Source: a virus. From it: a DNA stretch of 55,678 nt. A program made the position numbers and the translations under genes. The stretch is taken from positions 1 to 55,678 of the IMG/VR virus record IMGVR_UViG_3300021085_000038, one strand, 5' to 3'. Below the pieces are notes generated by a model. It did no database searches and was not told the DNA's origin. It was given only the letters and a program-made list of their open reading frames with translations. This document shows positions 46,517-55,678 of the stretch, piece after piece. Every line of letters begins with the position of its first letter. The stretch's first letter is position 1.

Positions 46517-48672
46517 TATATTGCCTCCAATTCTGAGACACGTTGTTTCAGTGCCTTGATTTCGTTTGTTGCTTCTTGCAGAGCCGCTACTAGAACAGGT
46601 GTTATACGCCCGTAGTCCATGCTCATCATCTCTTCGCCACCGTCTTCGCCTGATACAGCTTCTGGGACGATCTCCTGCATTTCCTGTGCGATAAAGCCGT
46701 GTACGGAAGGAGCTTCTGGATCAGCAATCCATGTGTGCGTGACAGGCTTCATAGACATTAGTTTGTCTGTGGCATCTGCTATAGGTTCGATGTTGTCTTT
46801 AAGTCTGCGGTCTGAGGTGGTGTTGTAGGTTGTGCCAGTTGTTGAAACTGAAATGCTACCTCTGCCTCCACCATTTTTTGAGAAGTAAAAGAAGTTAGAG
46901 GTAGTTGCGCCAATTTGTTGCATATTGATCACATGATTACCATCGACGTTATGTTGTAGGTTAATTGCGTCTCCGCCATCAACTACTATGTTAAACGTAC
47001 CCGCACCCGTTGTGCCTTGGTTTGTTCCTGTCCCGAAATACTTGGCCCCATTACTACCATCGACGTAGAAAGCGTGTGTGTTGTTGTCGCTCTCAACACG
47101 GAATTCAGCATTTACGCCTCCTTCATTAAATACGGTGTGTCCCCCTGCCACTGGAGTAGTAGTAAAACGACCCTGATTAGTTAGAGCTAACCGCACATTG
47201 TTTCGTAATGAAAACTCTAAATGAGAATTACCGCTAACCCCCTCTCGCCTAGCTATAATCTCAGCGGTTGGGGTGTATACATCAATGTCTGTAAATTGTA
47301 TCTTACCGCCCTTGCCAGATTGATGTACATTAGAGCCACAATCGAGCCTCAAAAGTTCTACGGTGTTGTCTGCGCCAGAGTTTGTTCTAACATGCAGAGG
47401 AGCTTGTGGACTTGATTCAGCTACACCAACACGATTATTATTAGCATCAACAAACAGCATATGAGAGACATCGTCACTCTCGACACGGAAGTCTTGGTCG
47501 TTGCCGTCTTCATTCACGACGACAGTGCCGTTCCCAATAGACAAATGAGAAGTCATTGTGCCACCAGATGAACTAGACCAGCTATTCCCGTTGCCAAACG
47601 TCGCTCTGCCGTTGCCAACAGAAATAACAAAGGGATTGTTTGCGCCGCCGCTATCTTGGTTGCCTATCAACAGACTTTGCCCACCAGCGTTGTCTGTAAT
47701 AGCAAGAGTACCTGCGACATTGACGCGGGACGGACCACCTATGTAGCCGCCAAAAAACGTTTTTCCGCTACCCTGAATACGCAAATCCCTATCGTTTGAA
47801 ACACCAGCCTCAGTAACTTCAATCTGCATCGATCCGTTACTACCCGAACCCGTGCCATCTTCCACCATGAAGTTAGCGCGGAGGTTGGCGTTGTCTGAGT
47901 CGATCAAAACAAGTTGTGAGTTAGTTTGTGCCGACTGAGATGCTGGGGAACGAGAATAAATCCCAGGGCGCGATCCTGTAGCTATAACATCAAACGTCGC
48001 GGTGGGGTTGCTGTTATTGACACCCACTTTGTTTTGGCCTGCATCAACAAACAGCATATGCGAGTTGCTGTCACTTTCAACACGCAAGTCACCTTCTGCA
48101 TTACCTGTTTCGTTGAGTATAACCTCTCCATCAGGCTTTAACTTCATATGGTTAGTATTATTTGCGTAAAAAGCTAATGTATCATTTGAAGTTGTTCCAA
48201 AATTAAGAATATTACTACCAGCGGATAAAAATCCATTAGTAGTAGAATTATCAACATATAATGTACCTGTAAGTGAAACATTAGAATTAAACGTAGCCGC
48301 ACCCGCCGCTGACATATCAAGGGTGAGGGCTGTAACATCAGAGCCACCATCGTTGCCTATAAACTTTATGTCTTTATCTGAAGTACCTGATTGAAAAACA
48401 AAATCCCCACTTTGATTTCTAATTTGTCCGAAATCAACACCGCCATCTCTAAGTGTAATGTCGCCACCATCAGCATCAAGGATAATGTCTCCTGCAACGT
48501 CTAGTGTTAGGTTGCCAGAAGCATTGGTAATATTACCAGCTACACCTATGTTACCAGTAAAAGTGGGACTAGCCGTGGGTGCAGCACCAACAACTTCCGC
48601 AACAGAAATCTGTCCATCTGCTAGTTCAGCATTGTCAGATATTAAATTTGCTAATGTTCTTGCCTTACTCAT
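46516..48672 (-). CDS. Tail fibre/spike with C-terminal S74 self-cleaving chaperone
   Basis: A 718-residue protein. The N-terminus (MSKARTLANLISDNAELADGQISVAEV) is a standard fibre attachment region. The shaft contains several copies of a unit with FRVESDN/SHMLFVD followed by N-K/R-VGV, a beta-repeat. The C-terminal ~100 residues (TSDRRLKDNIEPI, HGFIAQEMQEIVPEAV, MDYGRITPVLVAALQEATNEIKALKQRVSELE) are the intramolecular chaperone / peptidase S74 domain, which folds the trimer and cuts itself off. It binds host surface receptors. Confidence 0.92.
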   Translation of the reverse strand: MSKARTLANLISDNAELADGQISVAEVVGAAPTASPTFTGNIGVAGNITNASGNLTLDVAGDIILDADGGDITLRDGGVDFGQIRNQSGDFVFQSGTSDKDIKFIGNDGGSDVTALTLDMSAAGAATFNSNVSLTGTLYVDNSTTNGFLSAGSNILNFGTTSNDTLAFYANNTNHMKLKPDGEVILNETGNAEGDLRVESDSNSHMLFVDAGQNKVGVNNSNPTATFDVIATGSRPGIYSRSPASQSAQTNSQLVLIDSDNANLRANFMVEDGTGSGSNGSMQIEVTEAGVSNDRDLRIQGSGKTFFGGYIGGPSRVNVAGTLAITDNAGGQSLLIGNQDSGGANNPFVISVGNGRATFGNGNSWSSSSGGTMTSHLSIGNGTVVVNEDGNDQDFRVESDDVSHMLFVDANNNRVGVAESSPQAPLHVRTNSGADNTVELLRLDCGSNVHQSGKGGKIQFTDIDVYTPTAEIIARREGVSGNSHLEFSLRNNVRLALTNQGRFTTTPVAGGHTVFNEGGVNAEFRVESDNNTHAFYVDGSNGAKYFGTGTNQGTTGAGTFNIVVDGGDAINLQHNVDGNHVINMQQIGATTSNFFYFSKNGGGRGSISVSTTGTTYNTTSDRRLKDNIEPIADATDKLMSMKPVTHTWIADPEAPSVHGFIAQEMQEIVPEAVSGEDGGEEMMSMDYGRITPVLVAALQEATNEIKALKQRVSELEAI

Positions 48673-48697
48673 GTTGGCTAATCCCTCTTATTGTAAT

Positions 48698-48922
48698 TTA
48701 AGCTGCTTCTTCTACTGGCGGTGTTTCCAGTGATGTAGCGAGCATTTTGACGAAAGCTTCTCTACCAATGCCTAGCTGATCTAGGTTAAATTGCGTTGTA
48801 GAAATCTTCCGATCTAAGTCGGTGATATGGTTGATCATAGTCTTTTGCTGATCAGTCATACCTTCAATTTCGTATTCTTTATCATTTACCGTTATAGTTG
48901 GGTTTTTTTCTGTTTTTCCCAT
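48698..48922 (-). CDS. Small conserved tail-region protein
   Basis: A 74-residue protein, MGKTEKNPTITVNDKEYEIEGMTDQQKTMINHITDLDRKISTTQFNLDQL..., matching a DUF6447-like phage family: a short beta hairpin then a long helix. It often accompanies fibre genes. The function is unknown; an assembly or capping role is plausible. Confidence 0.7.
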   Translation of the reverse strand: MGKTEKNPTITVNDKEYEIEGMTDQQKTMINHITDLDRKISTTQFNLDQLGIGREAFVKMLATSLETPPVEEAA

Positions 48923-48945
48923 TATAAACTCCTTTAAGTTTGTGG

Positions 48946-49218
48946 TTAGGGGGTTTCTGAAGCCGCTTCTGCTTCAGCGTTTTGTTGTTCGGCTGTCTTA
49001 GCCCAACCTCTTGTGAAAGCATCTGCTACGATCAACTCTCTTGTTGCTGGTATAGCTACGCCTTCATCTAATGCACGATTGGTATACATTGAGATGATTT
49101 CATCGTTAGCTATTCTTGCTTGATTATGCAGAGCATTGTCAGCAAAATCTTGTGGATTACTTTTGTATTCTAATCCTTTTAGCTGTGTCTCTGTTATTGT
49201 TACTGTTATTGTTGGCAT
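48946..49218 (-). CDS. Small tail-region protein
   Basis: About 90 residues from the ATG at 49218, preferred because GGAG lies nine bases upstream; an ATG at 49233 overlaps the previous stop. The sequence (MPTITVTITETQLKGLEYKSNPQDFADNALHNQARIANDEII...) is helical with an acidic end. Such proteins sit beside fibre genes in marine phages. No activity is known. Confidence 0.65.
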   Translation of the reverse strand: MPTITVTITETQLKGLEYKSNPQDFADNALHNQARIANDEIISMYTNRALDEGVAIPATRELIVADAFTRGWAKTAEQQNAEAEAASETP

Positions 49219-49233
49219 TTTTGTATACTCCAT

Positions 49234-52200
49234 TTAGCCTATTAAAAAGCCTGTAAAATTACTTTCCCCACCTACATGGATGCCAGGTATATTGGCATAA
49301 CACGTTACCCATTCATTCGCATTTAGTTGCACTACAGCACTACCAGAAATTTGAAGATACCCGTAAGCGTGTGTGCTGTTATCATTTACATACGAATATT
49401 GAGCGTGATAGCTGTCATTTTTTCGTATTGAGAAAAATCCTGTGCCATTATAGCTATCATCCCATAAAAGATTATACGCAAAGTAATAGTGTCCCGTCAC
49501 AGGCGCAGTGAACCGTCCATTGGTACTATTGTAATGATTTCCATTATTGAAGGGTTTCGTCGCAAACACTAGGTTTCTAGCAGTGTTTGTACCACCGTCA
49601 TGATAACCACCGTTACTTGGTGAACGGGCTGTGAAAGATGGCTGATACGGCATTGTGACACGGCCTGATGAGTCGATGCGCATACGTTCTGTGTTAGATG
49701 TAGTCCCAGTGAGAAAACTTATCCTCATTGGGACATTACCAGAACTTACCGCACCATCAACAGCCACAGTCATGCTTGCTCGTTGCTGATACGAGCTACC
49801 ATCGTGTCCAGAAAAGTGAATCTGCCCCACTGCTGAATTATTTGTCTTGGCTGTTGGAGACGCAAAAGTTCCGTTAGTGGAGAAGAATCTCATGTCGTTA
49901 CCGCTGTTTCCAGAGCGATATGTGTGAGGCCCTGCTTCTCCTACACTTTTAAGGGTCGTTGTTCCTCCTTCAACAAGCAAACCACCAGCATTTACATTAC
50001 CTGATAGGTGTAGGTCTTTGAAGCGGCCATCACTGTCACCTAAATCTATAGCAGCATCAGTTCTTACGTCATTTTTTACAGGACGAATTACATCATTATT
50101 CTGGAAAGATAGGCCGCTGACTTTACCTATATGTAAATTACCCACTACCGTAGAGATACTACCTGCAATTGAGCCGTCTTTGCGGAACTGCATAATTCCA
50201 CCGTCGTTTCCTATACGATTAGAAACAATCGGTGTAGCCTGATAACGAGAATTGTATATTGAACCGTTTTCACGTAGAGCAATACCAAAACCAGTGGATG
50301 CTGAGTTATCGTAAGGATCAGTATCAGTAGTACCCACCAACAAGTTTCCTGACGAGTCTATGCGCATGGCTTCTGAGCCGTTGGTTTTAAACTTGGTTAA
50401 AGTACCACTTTCTAAGTTTAACTCTGTGGGCTGTGCTGAACCCCCACCAATATATATATTATTACTTGAGGATTGGACAGATATTACGCCGTGACCATTA
50501 AACAACAAGTTGCCATTCTGCTCAAATCTTATTTTTTCCGCACCGCTATCATTGGATATAATTAAATCATTAGTCTTCATCCCAAGGTACATACGATAGT
50601 TGCCAGTGGTTTGTGCAAACCTTAACTGCGGCTGTGTTGTGTGAGCTATATTTATTGCTGCTCCAGTGTTAGAAGCTGTGCTTGTATCTAAAATATCTAA
50701 ATTAAAACTAGGCGAACTCGTACCCAACCCAAGCCGTTCATCAGCCGCATCCCAATGGAACTTAGCAGTTGTGCCTGTGTCTTCGTAGAAGCTGATGTCG
50801 CCTGTGTCATCTATACGCATATGACGTAAAAAGTTAGTTCCGTCCCACGATGCAAACTGTAGGTACGGGGCAAGACCTGTTTGATTGTTAAAACCAATTG
50901 TACTTTCACCAATAGAATTACTTTTGTTCCAGTTGAGGAATAACCCCTTGTCCCCAGAAGGGTTTGCCCCAGCACCATTTGTATTTATGTATACATAGCC
51001 ACTTCCATCCACAGTCAGCCCATCGCTGGTCACTGTGCCAGTTATATCAAGATTACCTGTGTGTGTTGGTTGAACATAACGTGCATCTGATGCAGTTCTT
51101 GTGTAATGATCTGCAAGAGCAAACGTACCATAAGCTACAATATCAACTACATCATTTACTGATGCACCTGATGCTAATGTAATGCTTGTACCATTTGTAG
51201 CTGTGAAGTCTGTGCCAGATAATAATTTGACCCCATTCAAAAATGTATCAATATAGCCAGAATCGTAAGTAGCAGCAAAGACTGTTTGACCTGCCGTAGC
51301 TGTATAAGTCACACGATTTGATGTGCCATTTACTGACGAACCTGCATTTGTCCAACCAGATGAAGAGTAGACTTTCATAGCATTAGCTACTGTATCAAAA
51401 TACAGATCACCAACATCTAAAGCTGACCCATCTGGGTCTTGCGTGGGGGCTGAACTTTGTGCGCCAAGGTATTGATTTTGGAATGTGGATAACGATGTAG
51501 CCGCTGCATTCTTGCTAGTTAAGGCCGCCGCCGCTGAATTACTTGCATTTGTTTCGCTTGTAGCCGCATTGGATTCTGAAGTTGCAGCATTGGAAGCTGA
51601 TGTCGCCGCCGCTGTACTGCTACCAAGGATACCATCTACATACGTTTTATTAGTGACATCAGTACCAGCAGTAGGTGTAGCAAGACCAGTGATCTTATTG
51701 TTACCCATAGCCAATGCGCCAGACATTGTATCGCCTGTCTTAGCTACACGAGTATCTCTCTGTGTATCTGTATATGCTTTTGTAGCTACGTCTTGTGCTG
51801 ATGTAGGATCACCTGCACCTGTAATCTTGTTGGTACTCATTGCGATAGCACCTGTCATAGTGCCACCAGCTTTTGGTAGTTTAGTCGCAATGGAGTTAGT
51901 TACTGTAGTGCTGAAGTCATCATCATCATTAAGAGCATCAGCTAGTTCACCTAGCGTATCAAGCCCTGCCCCTGCATCTCCAATCAACGTAGATATTTCA
52001 TCATCTACATACTTCTTAGTTGCGGCATCAAGATCATTAGTTGGAGCAGTAAGGTTTTGGATAGTAGCTGATGTACCAGCATTCATGTTTAACGTACCAT
52101 CAATAGTTACGTTAGTGAATGTAGATGTACCAGAACCTGCAGTTACATTACCAGTTAGGTTTCCAGTGACGTTACCTGTAACATCTCCTGTTACGTTGCC

Positions 52201-53241
52201 AGTAACATTACCACTTACGTTTCCTGTAAGCGATCCAGTGATACCGCCAGAAGCAGTTAGTGTAGTAAATGCGCCAGTGGATGCAGAGTTAGCACCTATC
52301 GTAGAACCGTCTATAGAGCCACCGTTAATGTCAGCAGTAGCTAGGGTAGCTTGGCCTGTTGTAGACAGCGTTGTGAAGCTACCTGCGGCTCTTGTAGAAG
52401 CACCTATTACCGTACCATCTATGTTACCGCCGTTAATGTCTACAGTAGCAAGAGTTGATGTACCTGATGCACCTAGAGTAGTGAATGCACCTGTGCTTGG
52501 AGTAGTTGCACCTAGTGCAGCACCATCTATCGTACCACCATTAATATCCGCAGTAGCGGCAACTAAGGATGTACTAGCATTAAGTGTAGTAAAAGTACCT
52601 GCCGCTGGTGTAGCTGAACCAATTACAGCATTATCAATAGCACCAGAGTTAAGGTCAACTGATGTAATAGTTGTAGTACCAGTAGCTGATAAATTGGCAA
52701 AAGTAGCAAGACCAGTGAATGCAGATGTACCCGTAGTCGTAAGTGTACCACCGATTGCTACGTTACCTGCTGCCGCAATACCACCACTTAGGAATAAATC
52801 TTGGAAGCGTGTAGAGTTGTTACCTAAGTCTACAGTGTTATTAGATGCAGGAAGTATAGCATTACCGCTATCAACTTGTACTAGCTCACGCCAAACGGCT
52901 GCGCCAGAACTATTACCTACACAGATATATACACGGCCTGTAGCAGAGTTCTCCCAGATAGAACCTGGTGCATACCCATCGCCACTATCATCATTAGCTG
53001 TAGGAACAGAGTTTGTTACGTTGTTACGACCACCAACACCACCATGTACTAATGGGAGATATCCACTGACAGAAGTTGTTAATGGTATCTTAGGAGCATC
53101 TCCTGTACCACCTGTATGTCCGTGTCCTGATGATGCATTAAACGCAGCTAGTAGCTGGTTAAATTCTGCATTAATTGGTGGCGCTGTAATACTAGAACCA
53201 TTTATAATACTAGCAGTTGATTGCCGAGTGTAACCTGCCAT
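49234..53241 (-). CDS. Long tail fibre with C1q-like tip
   Basis: A 1335-residue fibre. The N-terminus (YTRQSTASIINGSSITAPPINAEFNQLLAAFN, then GHGHTGG) is the podovirus fibre attachment type. Residues ~150-330 contain at least five ~40-residue repeats of the form DINGGxIDGxxIGAxxxxxGxFTTL, then a short tandem of GNVTGNVTG units. Next come T4-type shaft repeats (AATKKYVDDE), an Ala/Ser/Asn coiled stretch (ATSASNAATSESNAATSE), and several LRIDSSG-like shaft units. The last ~120 residues (VFATKPFNNGNHYNSTNGRFTAPVTGHYYFAYNLL...) look like a C1q/TNF jelly roll, a probable receptor-binding tip. Confidence 0.9.
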   Translation of the reverse strand: MAGYTRQSTASIINGSSITAPPINAEFNQLLAAFNASSGHGHTGGTGDAPKIPLTTSVSGYLPLVHGGVGGRNNVTNSVPTANDDSGDGYAPGSIWENSATGRVYICVGNSSGAAVWRELVQVDSGNAILPASNNTVDLGNNSTRFQDLFLSGGIAAAGNVAIGGTLTTTGTSAFTGLATFANLSATGTTTITSVDLNSGAIDNAVIGSATPAAGTFTTLNASTSLVAATADINGGTIDGAALGATTPSTGAFTTLGASGTSTLATVDINGGNIDGTVIGASTRAAGSFTTLSTTGQATLATADINGGSIDGSTIGANSASTGAFTTLTASGGITGSLTGNVSGNVTGNVTGDVTGNVTGNLTGNVTAGSGTSTFTNVTIDGTLNMNAGTSATIQNLTAPTNDLDAATKKYVDDEISTLIGDAGAGLDTLGELADALNDDDDFSTTVTNSIATKLPKAGGTMTGAIAMSTNKITGAGDPTSAQDVATKAYTDTQRDTRVAKTGDTMSGALAMGNNKITGLATPTAGTDVTNKTYVDGILGSSTAAATSASNAATSESNAATSETNASNSAAAALTSKNAAATSLSTFQNQYLGAQSSAPTQDPDGSALDVGDLYFDTVANAMKVYSSSGWTNAGSSVNGTSNRVTYTATAGQTVFAATYDSGYIDTFLNGVKLLSGTDFTATNGTSITLASGASVNDVVDIVAYGTFALADHYTRTASDARYVQPTHTGNLDITGTVTSDGLTVDGSGYVYINTNGAGANPSGDKGLFLNWNKSNSIGESTIGFNNQTGLAPYLQFASWDGTNFLRHMRIDDTGDISFYEDTGTTAKFHWDAADERLGLGTSSPSFNLDILDTSTASNTGAAINIAHTTQPQLRFAQTTGNYRMYLGMKTNDLIISNDSGAEKIRFEQNGNLLFNGHGVISVQSSSNNIYIGGGSAQPTELNLESGTLTKFKTNGSEAMRIDSSGNLLVGTTDTDPYDNSASTGFGIALRENGSIYNSRYQATPIVSNRIGNDGGIMQFRKDGSIAGSISTVVGNLHIGKVSGLSFQNNDVIRPVKNDVRTDAAIDLGDSDGRFKDLHLSGNVNAGGLLVEGGTTTLKSVGEAGPHTYRSGNSGNDMRFFSTNGTFASPTAKTNNSAVGQIHFSGHDGSSYQQRASMTVAVDGAVSSGNVPMRISFLTGTTSNTERMRIDSSGRVTMPYQPSFTARSPSNGGYHDGGTNTARNLVFATKPFNNGNHYNSTNGRFTAPVTGHYYFAYNLLWDDSYNGTGFFSIRKNDSYHAQYSYVNDNSTHAYGYLQISGSAVVQLNANEWVTCYANIPGIHVGGESNFTGFLIG

Positions 53242-53244
53242 TTT

Positions 53245-54921
53245 TTATCTTCTCCCTGCCGCACTAAATTCGAAGACTAAGCCTTGAATTGAGAATGGTT
53301 CTGATTGTCCGTCTGTCACAAAAGTAGCTCGAACTGAAAAGCCCGAACCTTGAATATCCGATGTCATGATCGGTTTGGATGCACCGCCGTAAATCACGTT
53401 TGCTCCACTATAAGTAATATTACGCCCAGCGTAGATCGTAGGCGCACCAGCAGATGTCTGCGTATATGTAGAAGGTACTGATGTATTGTAATCGCCCCAA
53501 TCATAATCAATAGCGAGGTTCATCTCGAATGGCCCTTCGGCACGTATGAATGTATTTAGTTTTCGAATAACTTTTCGTTGTTCTGTCTCACCGAAATCTA
53601 GATAAGGTGTAGCGTAAACAGATATAATATTAGAGCCGTTAAAGCTCGTTCCATTTTCTTGGCGATAGACTTTACCATCATGATCTCCGTGTAAAATAAG
53701 TTCGTCTGTGCCTACATAATCAGACGTTGCACAGCTTGCTCGTATGCCTAGTAGCTCACCAAATTCCCACTCAATTGAACCTGAAGTGTCAGTCAGTCCA
53801 CCAATGATACCGATAGCATCTGTAGCAGCTACAACAGTCCCACTATTGGTTGTGGTAACAAAGTACCGTACCTGTGACTTAGAACGTATAACAACGCCTG
53901 TTAAAGCGTCCATGTCTTCGTTCTTAATAAGATCAACAAGTGTAGATTGTATTGGCTTAGATAAAGTTTCTAGCTCGATATCGCCAACTCTAGAAGTACC
54001 AGCAACAGGTCTAAACCCATCAGGAGACAGGAACATTAAGTCTCCACCGATCTCTAGTACGCTATCTCTAGCCACGCAGCCGATGTTACTTGTTACGTTC
54101 TCTAATGCAAAAGCATTTGATGCACTAACTGTAATCTTCTTGATATTCTTATTACCAAATACAAATAGATTATCACGGAATGGTTTGATCTGTACGACAT
54201 CAAAGCCAGCCGCTATCTGTCCACCCCCTGCTGCAACTGTCCAGGTATAAGGATCGTTTGGTGCAGAGTGTGCTATAGCCGCCCTACTAGCTTCATGACC
54301 ACCTAAGAACAAATGGTTTTCAAATACATCTACTAGCGCAGGAGCATTAAGCGCTTGTGCGCCCCCTGCTGTGTTATTGGATGCATGATAGCCTCCAGCG
54401 TGAGATGACTTTAGCTCTTTCCAATCTGTACCGTTAAATATAATCGCTTCGTTAACACCATCTACAAAGCATATCTTATTACCAGTACCGAAGTTAAACT
54501 GTTGGTGTCGTAGTCTGTTAACAGTTAGGCCGTTTGCGGTCATAGATCGTGTAACACCGTGATCTAAGGTAAACTTACGCCATCCTATAAAAGCAGTATA
54601 ATAGTAGAAGCTGTAAGTACTAGCACCTGCGTCTTGTCGTGCAGCTATGATAGTTGTGCTGTTGGTAACGTCATTCTTAAAGATGGCAATACCAAGTACT
54701 TTACCTTGACCTGTAGATGCACCTGCTACCGTTACTTCACCATAGTCAGGATCGTATTCATCATAACCCTCTACACGACGATAGCCGCCAAAGAGGCTCG
54801 GCTCAAAGTTCAACATACGTGTAGCTGCGCCTGGACTGTTATCCGATAAATCTAAATGATTTTCATTGGAGTTCAGGCCACCTGCGCATACAAGTTTGAA
54901 GGACTGTATTTGATCTGGCAT
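53245..54921 (-). CDS. Tail tubular protein B-like (nozzle)
   Basis: A 558-residue protein, complete copy of the one truncated at the left edge. It is beta-rich, with repeated propeller-like strands (NLFVFGNKNIKKITVSASNAF, DLMFLSPDGFRPVAGTSRVGDIE). It follows tail tubular A with a one-base overlap, as in T7-like phages where gp12 forms the nozzle under gp11. It is 3 bases upstream of the long fibre gene. The assignment rests on order, size and character. Confidence 0.82.
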   Translation of the reverse strand: MPDQIQSFKLVCAGGLNSNENHLDLSDNSPGAATRMLNFEPSLFGGYRRVEGYDEYDPDYGEVTVAGASTGQGKVLGIAIFKNDVTNSTTIIAARQDAGASTYSFYYYTAFIGWRKFTLDHGVTRSMTANGLTVNRLRHQQFNFGTGNKICFVDGVNEAIIFNGTDWKELKSSHAGGYHASNNTAGGAQALNAPALVDVFENHLFLGGHEASRAAIAHSAPNDPYTWTVAAGGGQIAAGFDVVQIKPFRDNLFVFGNKNIKKITVSASNAFALENVTSNIGCVARDSVLEIGGDLMFLSPDGFRPVAGTSRVGDIELETLSKPIQSTLVDLIKNEDMDALTGVVIRSKSQVRYFVTTTNSGTVVAATDAIGIIGGLTDTSGSIEWEFGELLGIRASCATSDYVGTDELILHGDHDGKVYRQENGTSFNGSNIISVYATPYLDFGETEQRKVIRKLNTFIRAEGPFEMNLAIDYDWGDYNTSVPSTYTQTSAGAPTIYAGRNITYSGANVIYGGASKPIMTSDIQGSGFSVRATFVTDGQSEPFSIQGLVFEFSAAGRR

Positions 54922-55678
54922 TAATACTTAACCCGTGTATCACGAATGTATTCGTAATTATTAATGTATAAGGTTTGTAAGTCTTTGATACCTTTTTCAA
55001 AGGCCATGAACGAAGCCTGAGAAGATTCAAGATTATCTTTAAACATATAGAGATGATATAAAGCACCATCTACTAAGACAGTATCATAGCTATCAGGAAT
55101 ACGTGTAACATCATCTGCTGCTGAGATATCAGAGTAGTTCTGATAATATCTGAATTTTAATGTGTATGCTTTATCAGGCGATGGGCTTACACCGTAGCCA
55201 TTACCATGAGAAGGGAATACAAAGCGTGGAACACTGATACCATCAGTACCTGATGAATAATCATTGTCTCTGTGGTTCTTATACCACTCGTCACGTTCTA
55301 TGTATTTTAGCGTAGTGTAACTTACACCTAGTGCTGTATCTTCTTGGATTTGAAAGCTGTTCCAATCAGCTATTTTATAAAAAGAAGGCCATGAATATTC
55401 TTCCTGACCTACAACCAATGTATCTGTTTCTTCAGCGGCATTAAAAGGCCACTCGAACTCAGCTTGGTTTATCTTAGCAACCGCTGCTTTCACTGCATCC
55501 TTAACCAATGCTTGAACGCCAGTAACTGAATCAAAAGCACCTTCCGCAACTTCAACTTCGTTTAGTCGGCGTAGTACTTGATTACATAAACTTATATAGG
55601 TGCTAGGCATATTGTACCCTTAGATAGAGGAATGGGGCTAACAGATTAGCCAGCCCCATAAAAAGTTTAAGCTGCGTT
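54338..55678. repeat. Right terminal copy of the 1341-bp repeat
   Basis: Collinear with 1-1341 with no insertions or deletions. The last 127 bases (55552-55678) are identical to 1215-1341 and include the capsid-tail hairpin (55633-55658). Joining at this match gives a closed genome of 54,337 bp. Confidence 0.93.
54921..55610 (-). CDS. Tail tubular protein A-like (main strain copy)
   Basis: A 229-residue protein, allele of 584-1273. It is joined to tail tubular B by a one-base overlap. Differences from the other copy are mostly conservative and spread along the gene (for example VELVEGDFASASG against VEVAEGAFDSVTG), as expected for orthologs under purifying selection in related strains. The last 12 bases of the window (55667-55678) are the end of the capsid gene (Asn-Ala-Ala-stop) on the minus strand. 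Confidence 0.87.
   Translation of the reverse strand: MPSTYISLCNQVLRRLNEVEVAEGAFDSVTGVQALVKDAVKAAVAKINQAEFEWPFNAAEETDTLVVGQEEYSWPSFYKIADWNSFQIQEDTALGVSYTTLKYIERDEWYKNHRDNDYSSGTDGISVPRFVFPSHGNGYGVSPSPDKAYTLKFRYYQNYSDISAADDVTRIPDSYDTVLVDGALYHLYMFKDNLESSQASFMAFEKGIKDLQTLYINNYEYIRDTRVKY

Noticed and set aside
52130-52260. CRISPR-like or minisatellite array from repeated GTTACC/GTAACA units
   Set aside because: The repeats encode GNVTGNVTG units of the tail fibre shaft; there are no spacers of even length and no Cas genes in the window.
51485-53233. 582-codon plus-strand frame opposite the long tail fibre
   Set aside because: It is an antisense shadow of a repetitive, Thr/Gly/Ala-rich gene; the product is low-complexity Val/Ala/Ser and has no family resemblance.

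Overview
The window is an essentially complete genome of a tailed double-stranded DNA phage with a short-tailed (podovirus) gene set, most like the HMO-2011 group of marine phages that infect Alphaproteobacteria (SAR116, Roseobacter, SAR11). The reasons are the unique length of about 54.3 kb, the gene order, low GC (about 40 % by eye), a family-A DNA polymerase with a DnaJ-type Cys-rich insert between exonuclease and polymerase domains, a class II ribonucleotide reductase, ThyX, T7-like tail tubular proteins and no phage RNA polymerase. The host group is inferred; a 40-bp piece of an alphaproteobacterial-looking initiator tRNA (probable attP) supports it.

The two ends are homologous. Bases 1-1341 align without gaps to 54338-55678. 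The last 127 bases are identical and the rest is about 92 % identical by eye. This is best read as a circular or circularly permuted genome of 54,337 bp whose assembly started on a sister strain, so the first ~1.2 kb is a second allele and not a second locus.

Layout. (1) 1-11.7 kb, minus strand: head and packaging genes (TerS, TerL, portal, scaffold, major capsid protein) running into tail tubular proteins A and B and, across the circle junction, into the tail and virion genes. The capsid gene is interrupted by a 251-nt group I intron. (2) 11.7-15.4 kb, minus strand: small accessory genes (DUF1127-like, GIY-YIG nuclease, GP88-like) around a gene-free stretch at 12.8-13.4 kb with unusually strong nested inverted repeats. 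(3) 15.5-29 kb, plus strand: integrase, thyX, attP, then replication and nucleotide metabolism (primase, helicase, PAPS-reductase-like, N6-MTase, PolA, SSB-like, exonuclease, endonuclease, MazG, NrdJ). This ends in two convergent terminators. (4) 55.6-29 kb, minus strand: tail tubes, two long fibres, fibre chaperone, five consecutive Sec-exported proteins, a three-TM holin, a GH19 endolysin, a HlyC-family acyltransferase and large internal virion proteins.

Transcription appears to use host sigma70-type promoters. At least a dozen copies of a box close to TGCCACYTARTWA lie in or beside these promoters on both strands. They suggest one unidentified regulator coordinating integrase, replication, accessory and lysis genes. 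No recognisable repressor is present despite the integrase and attP.
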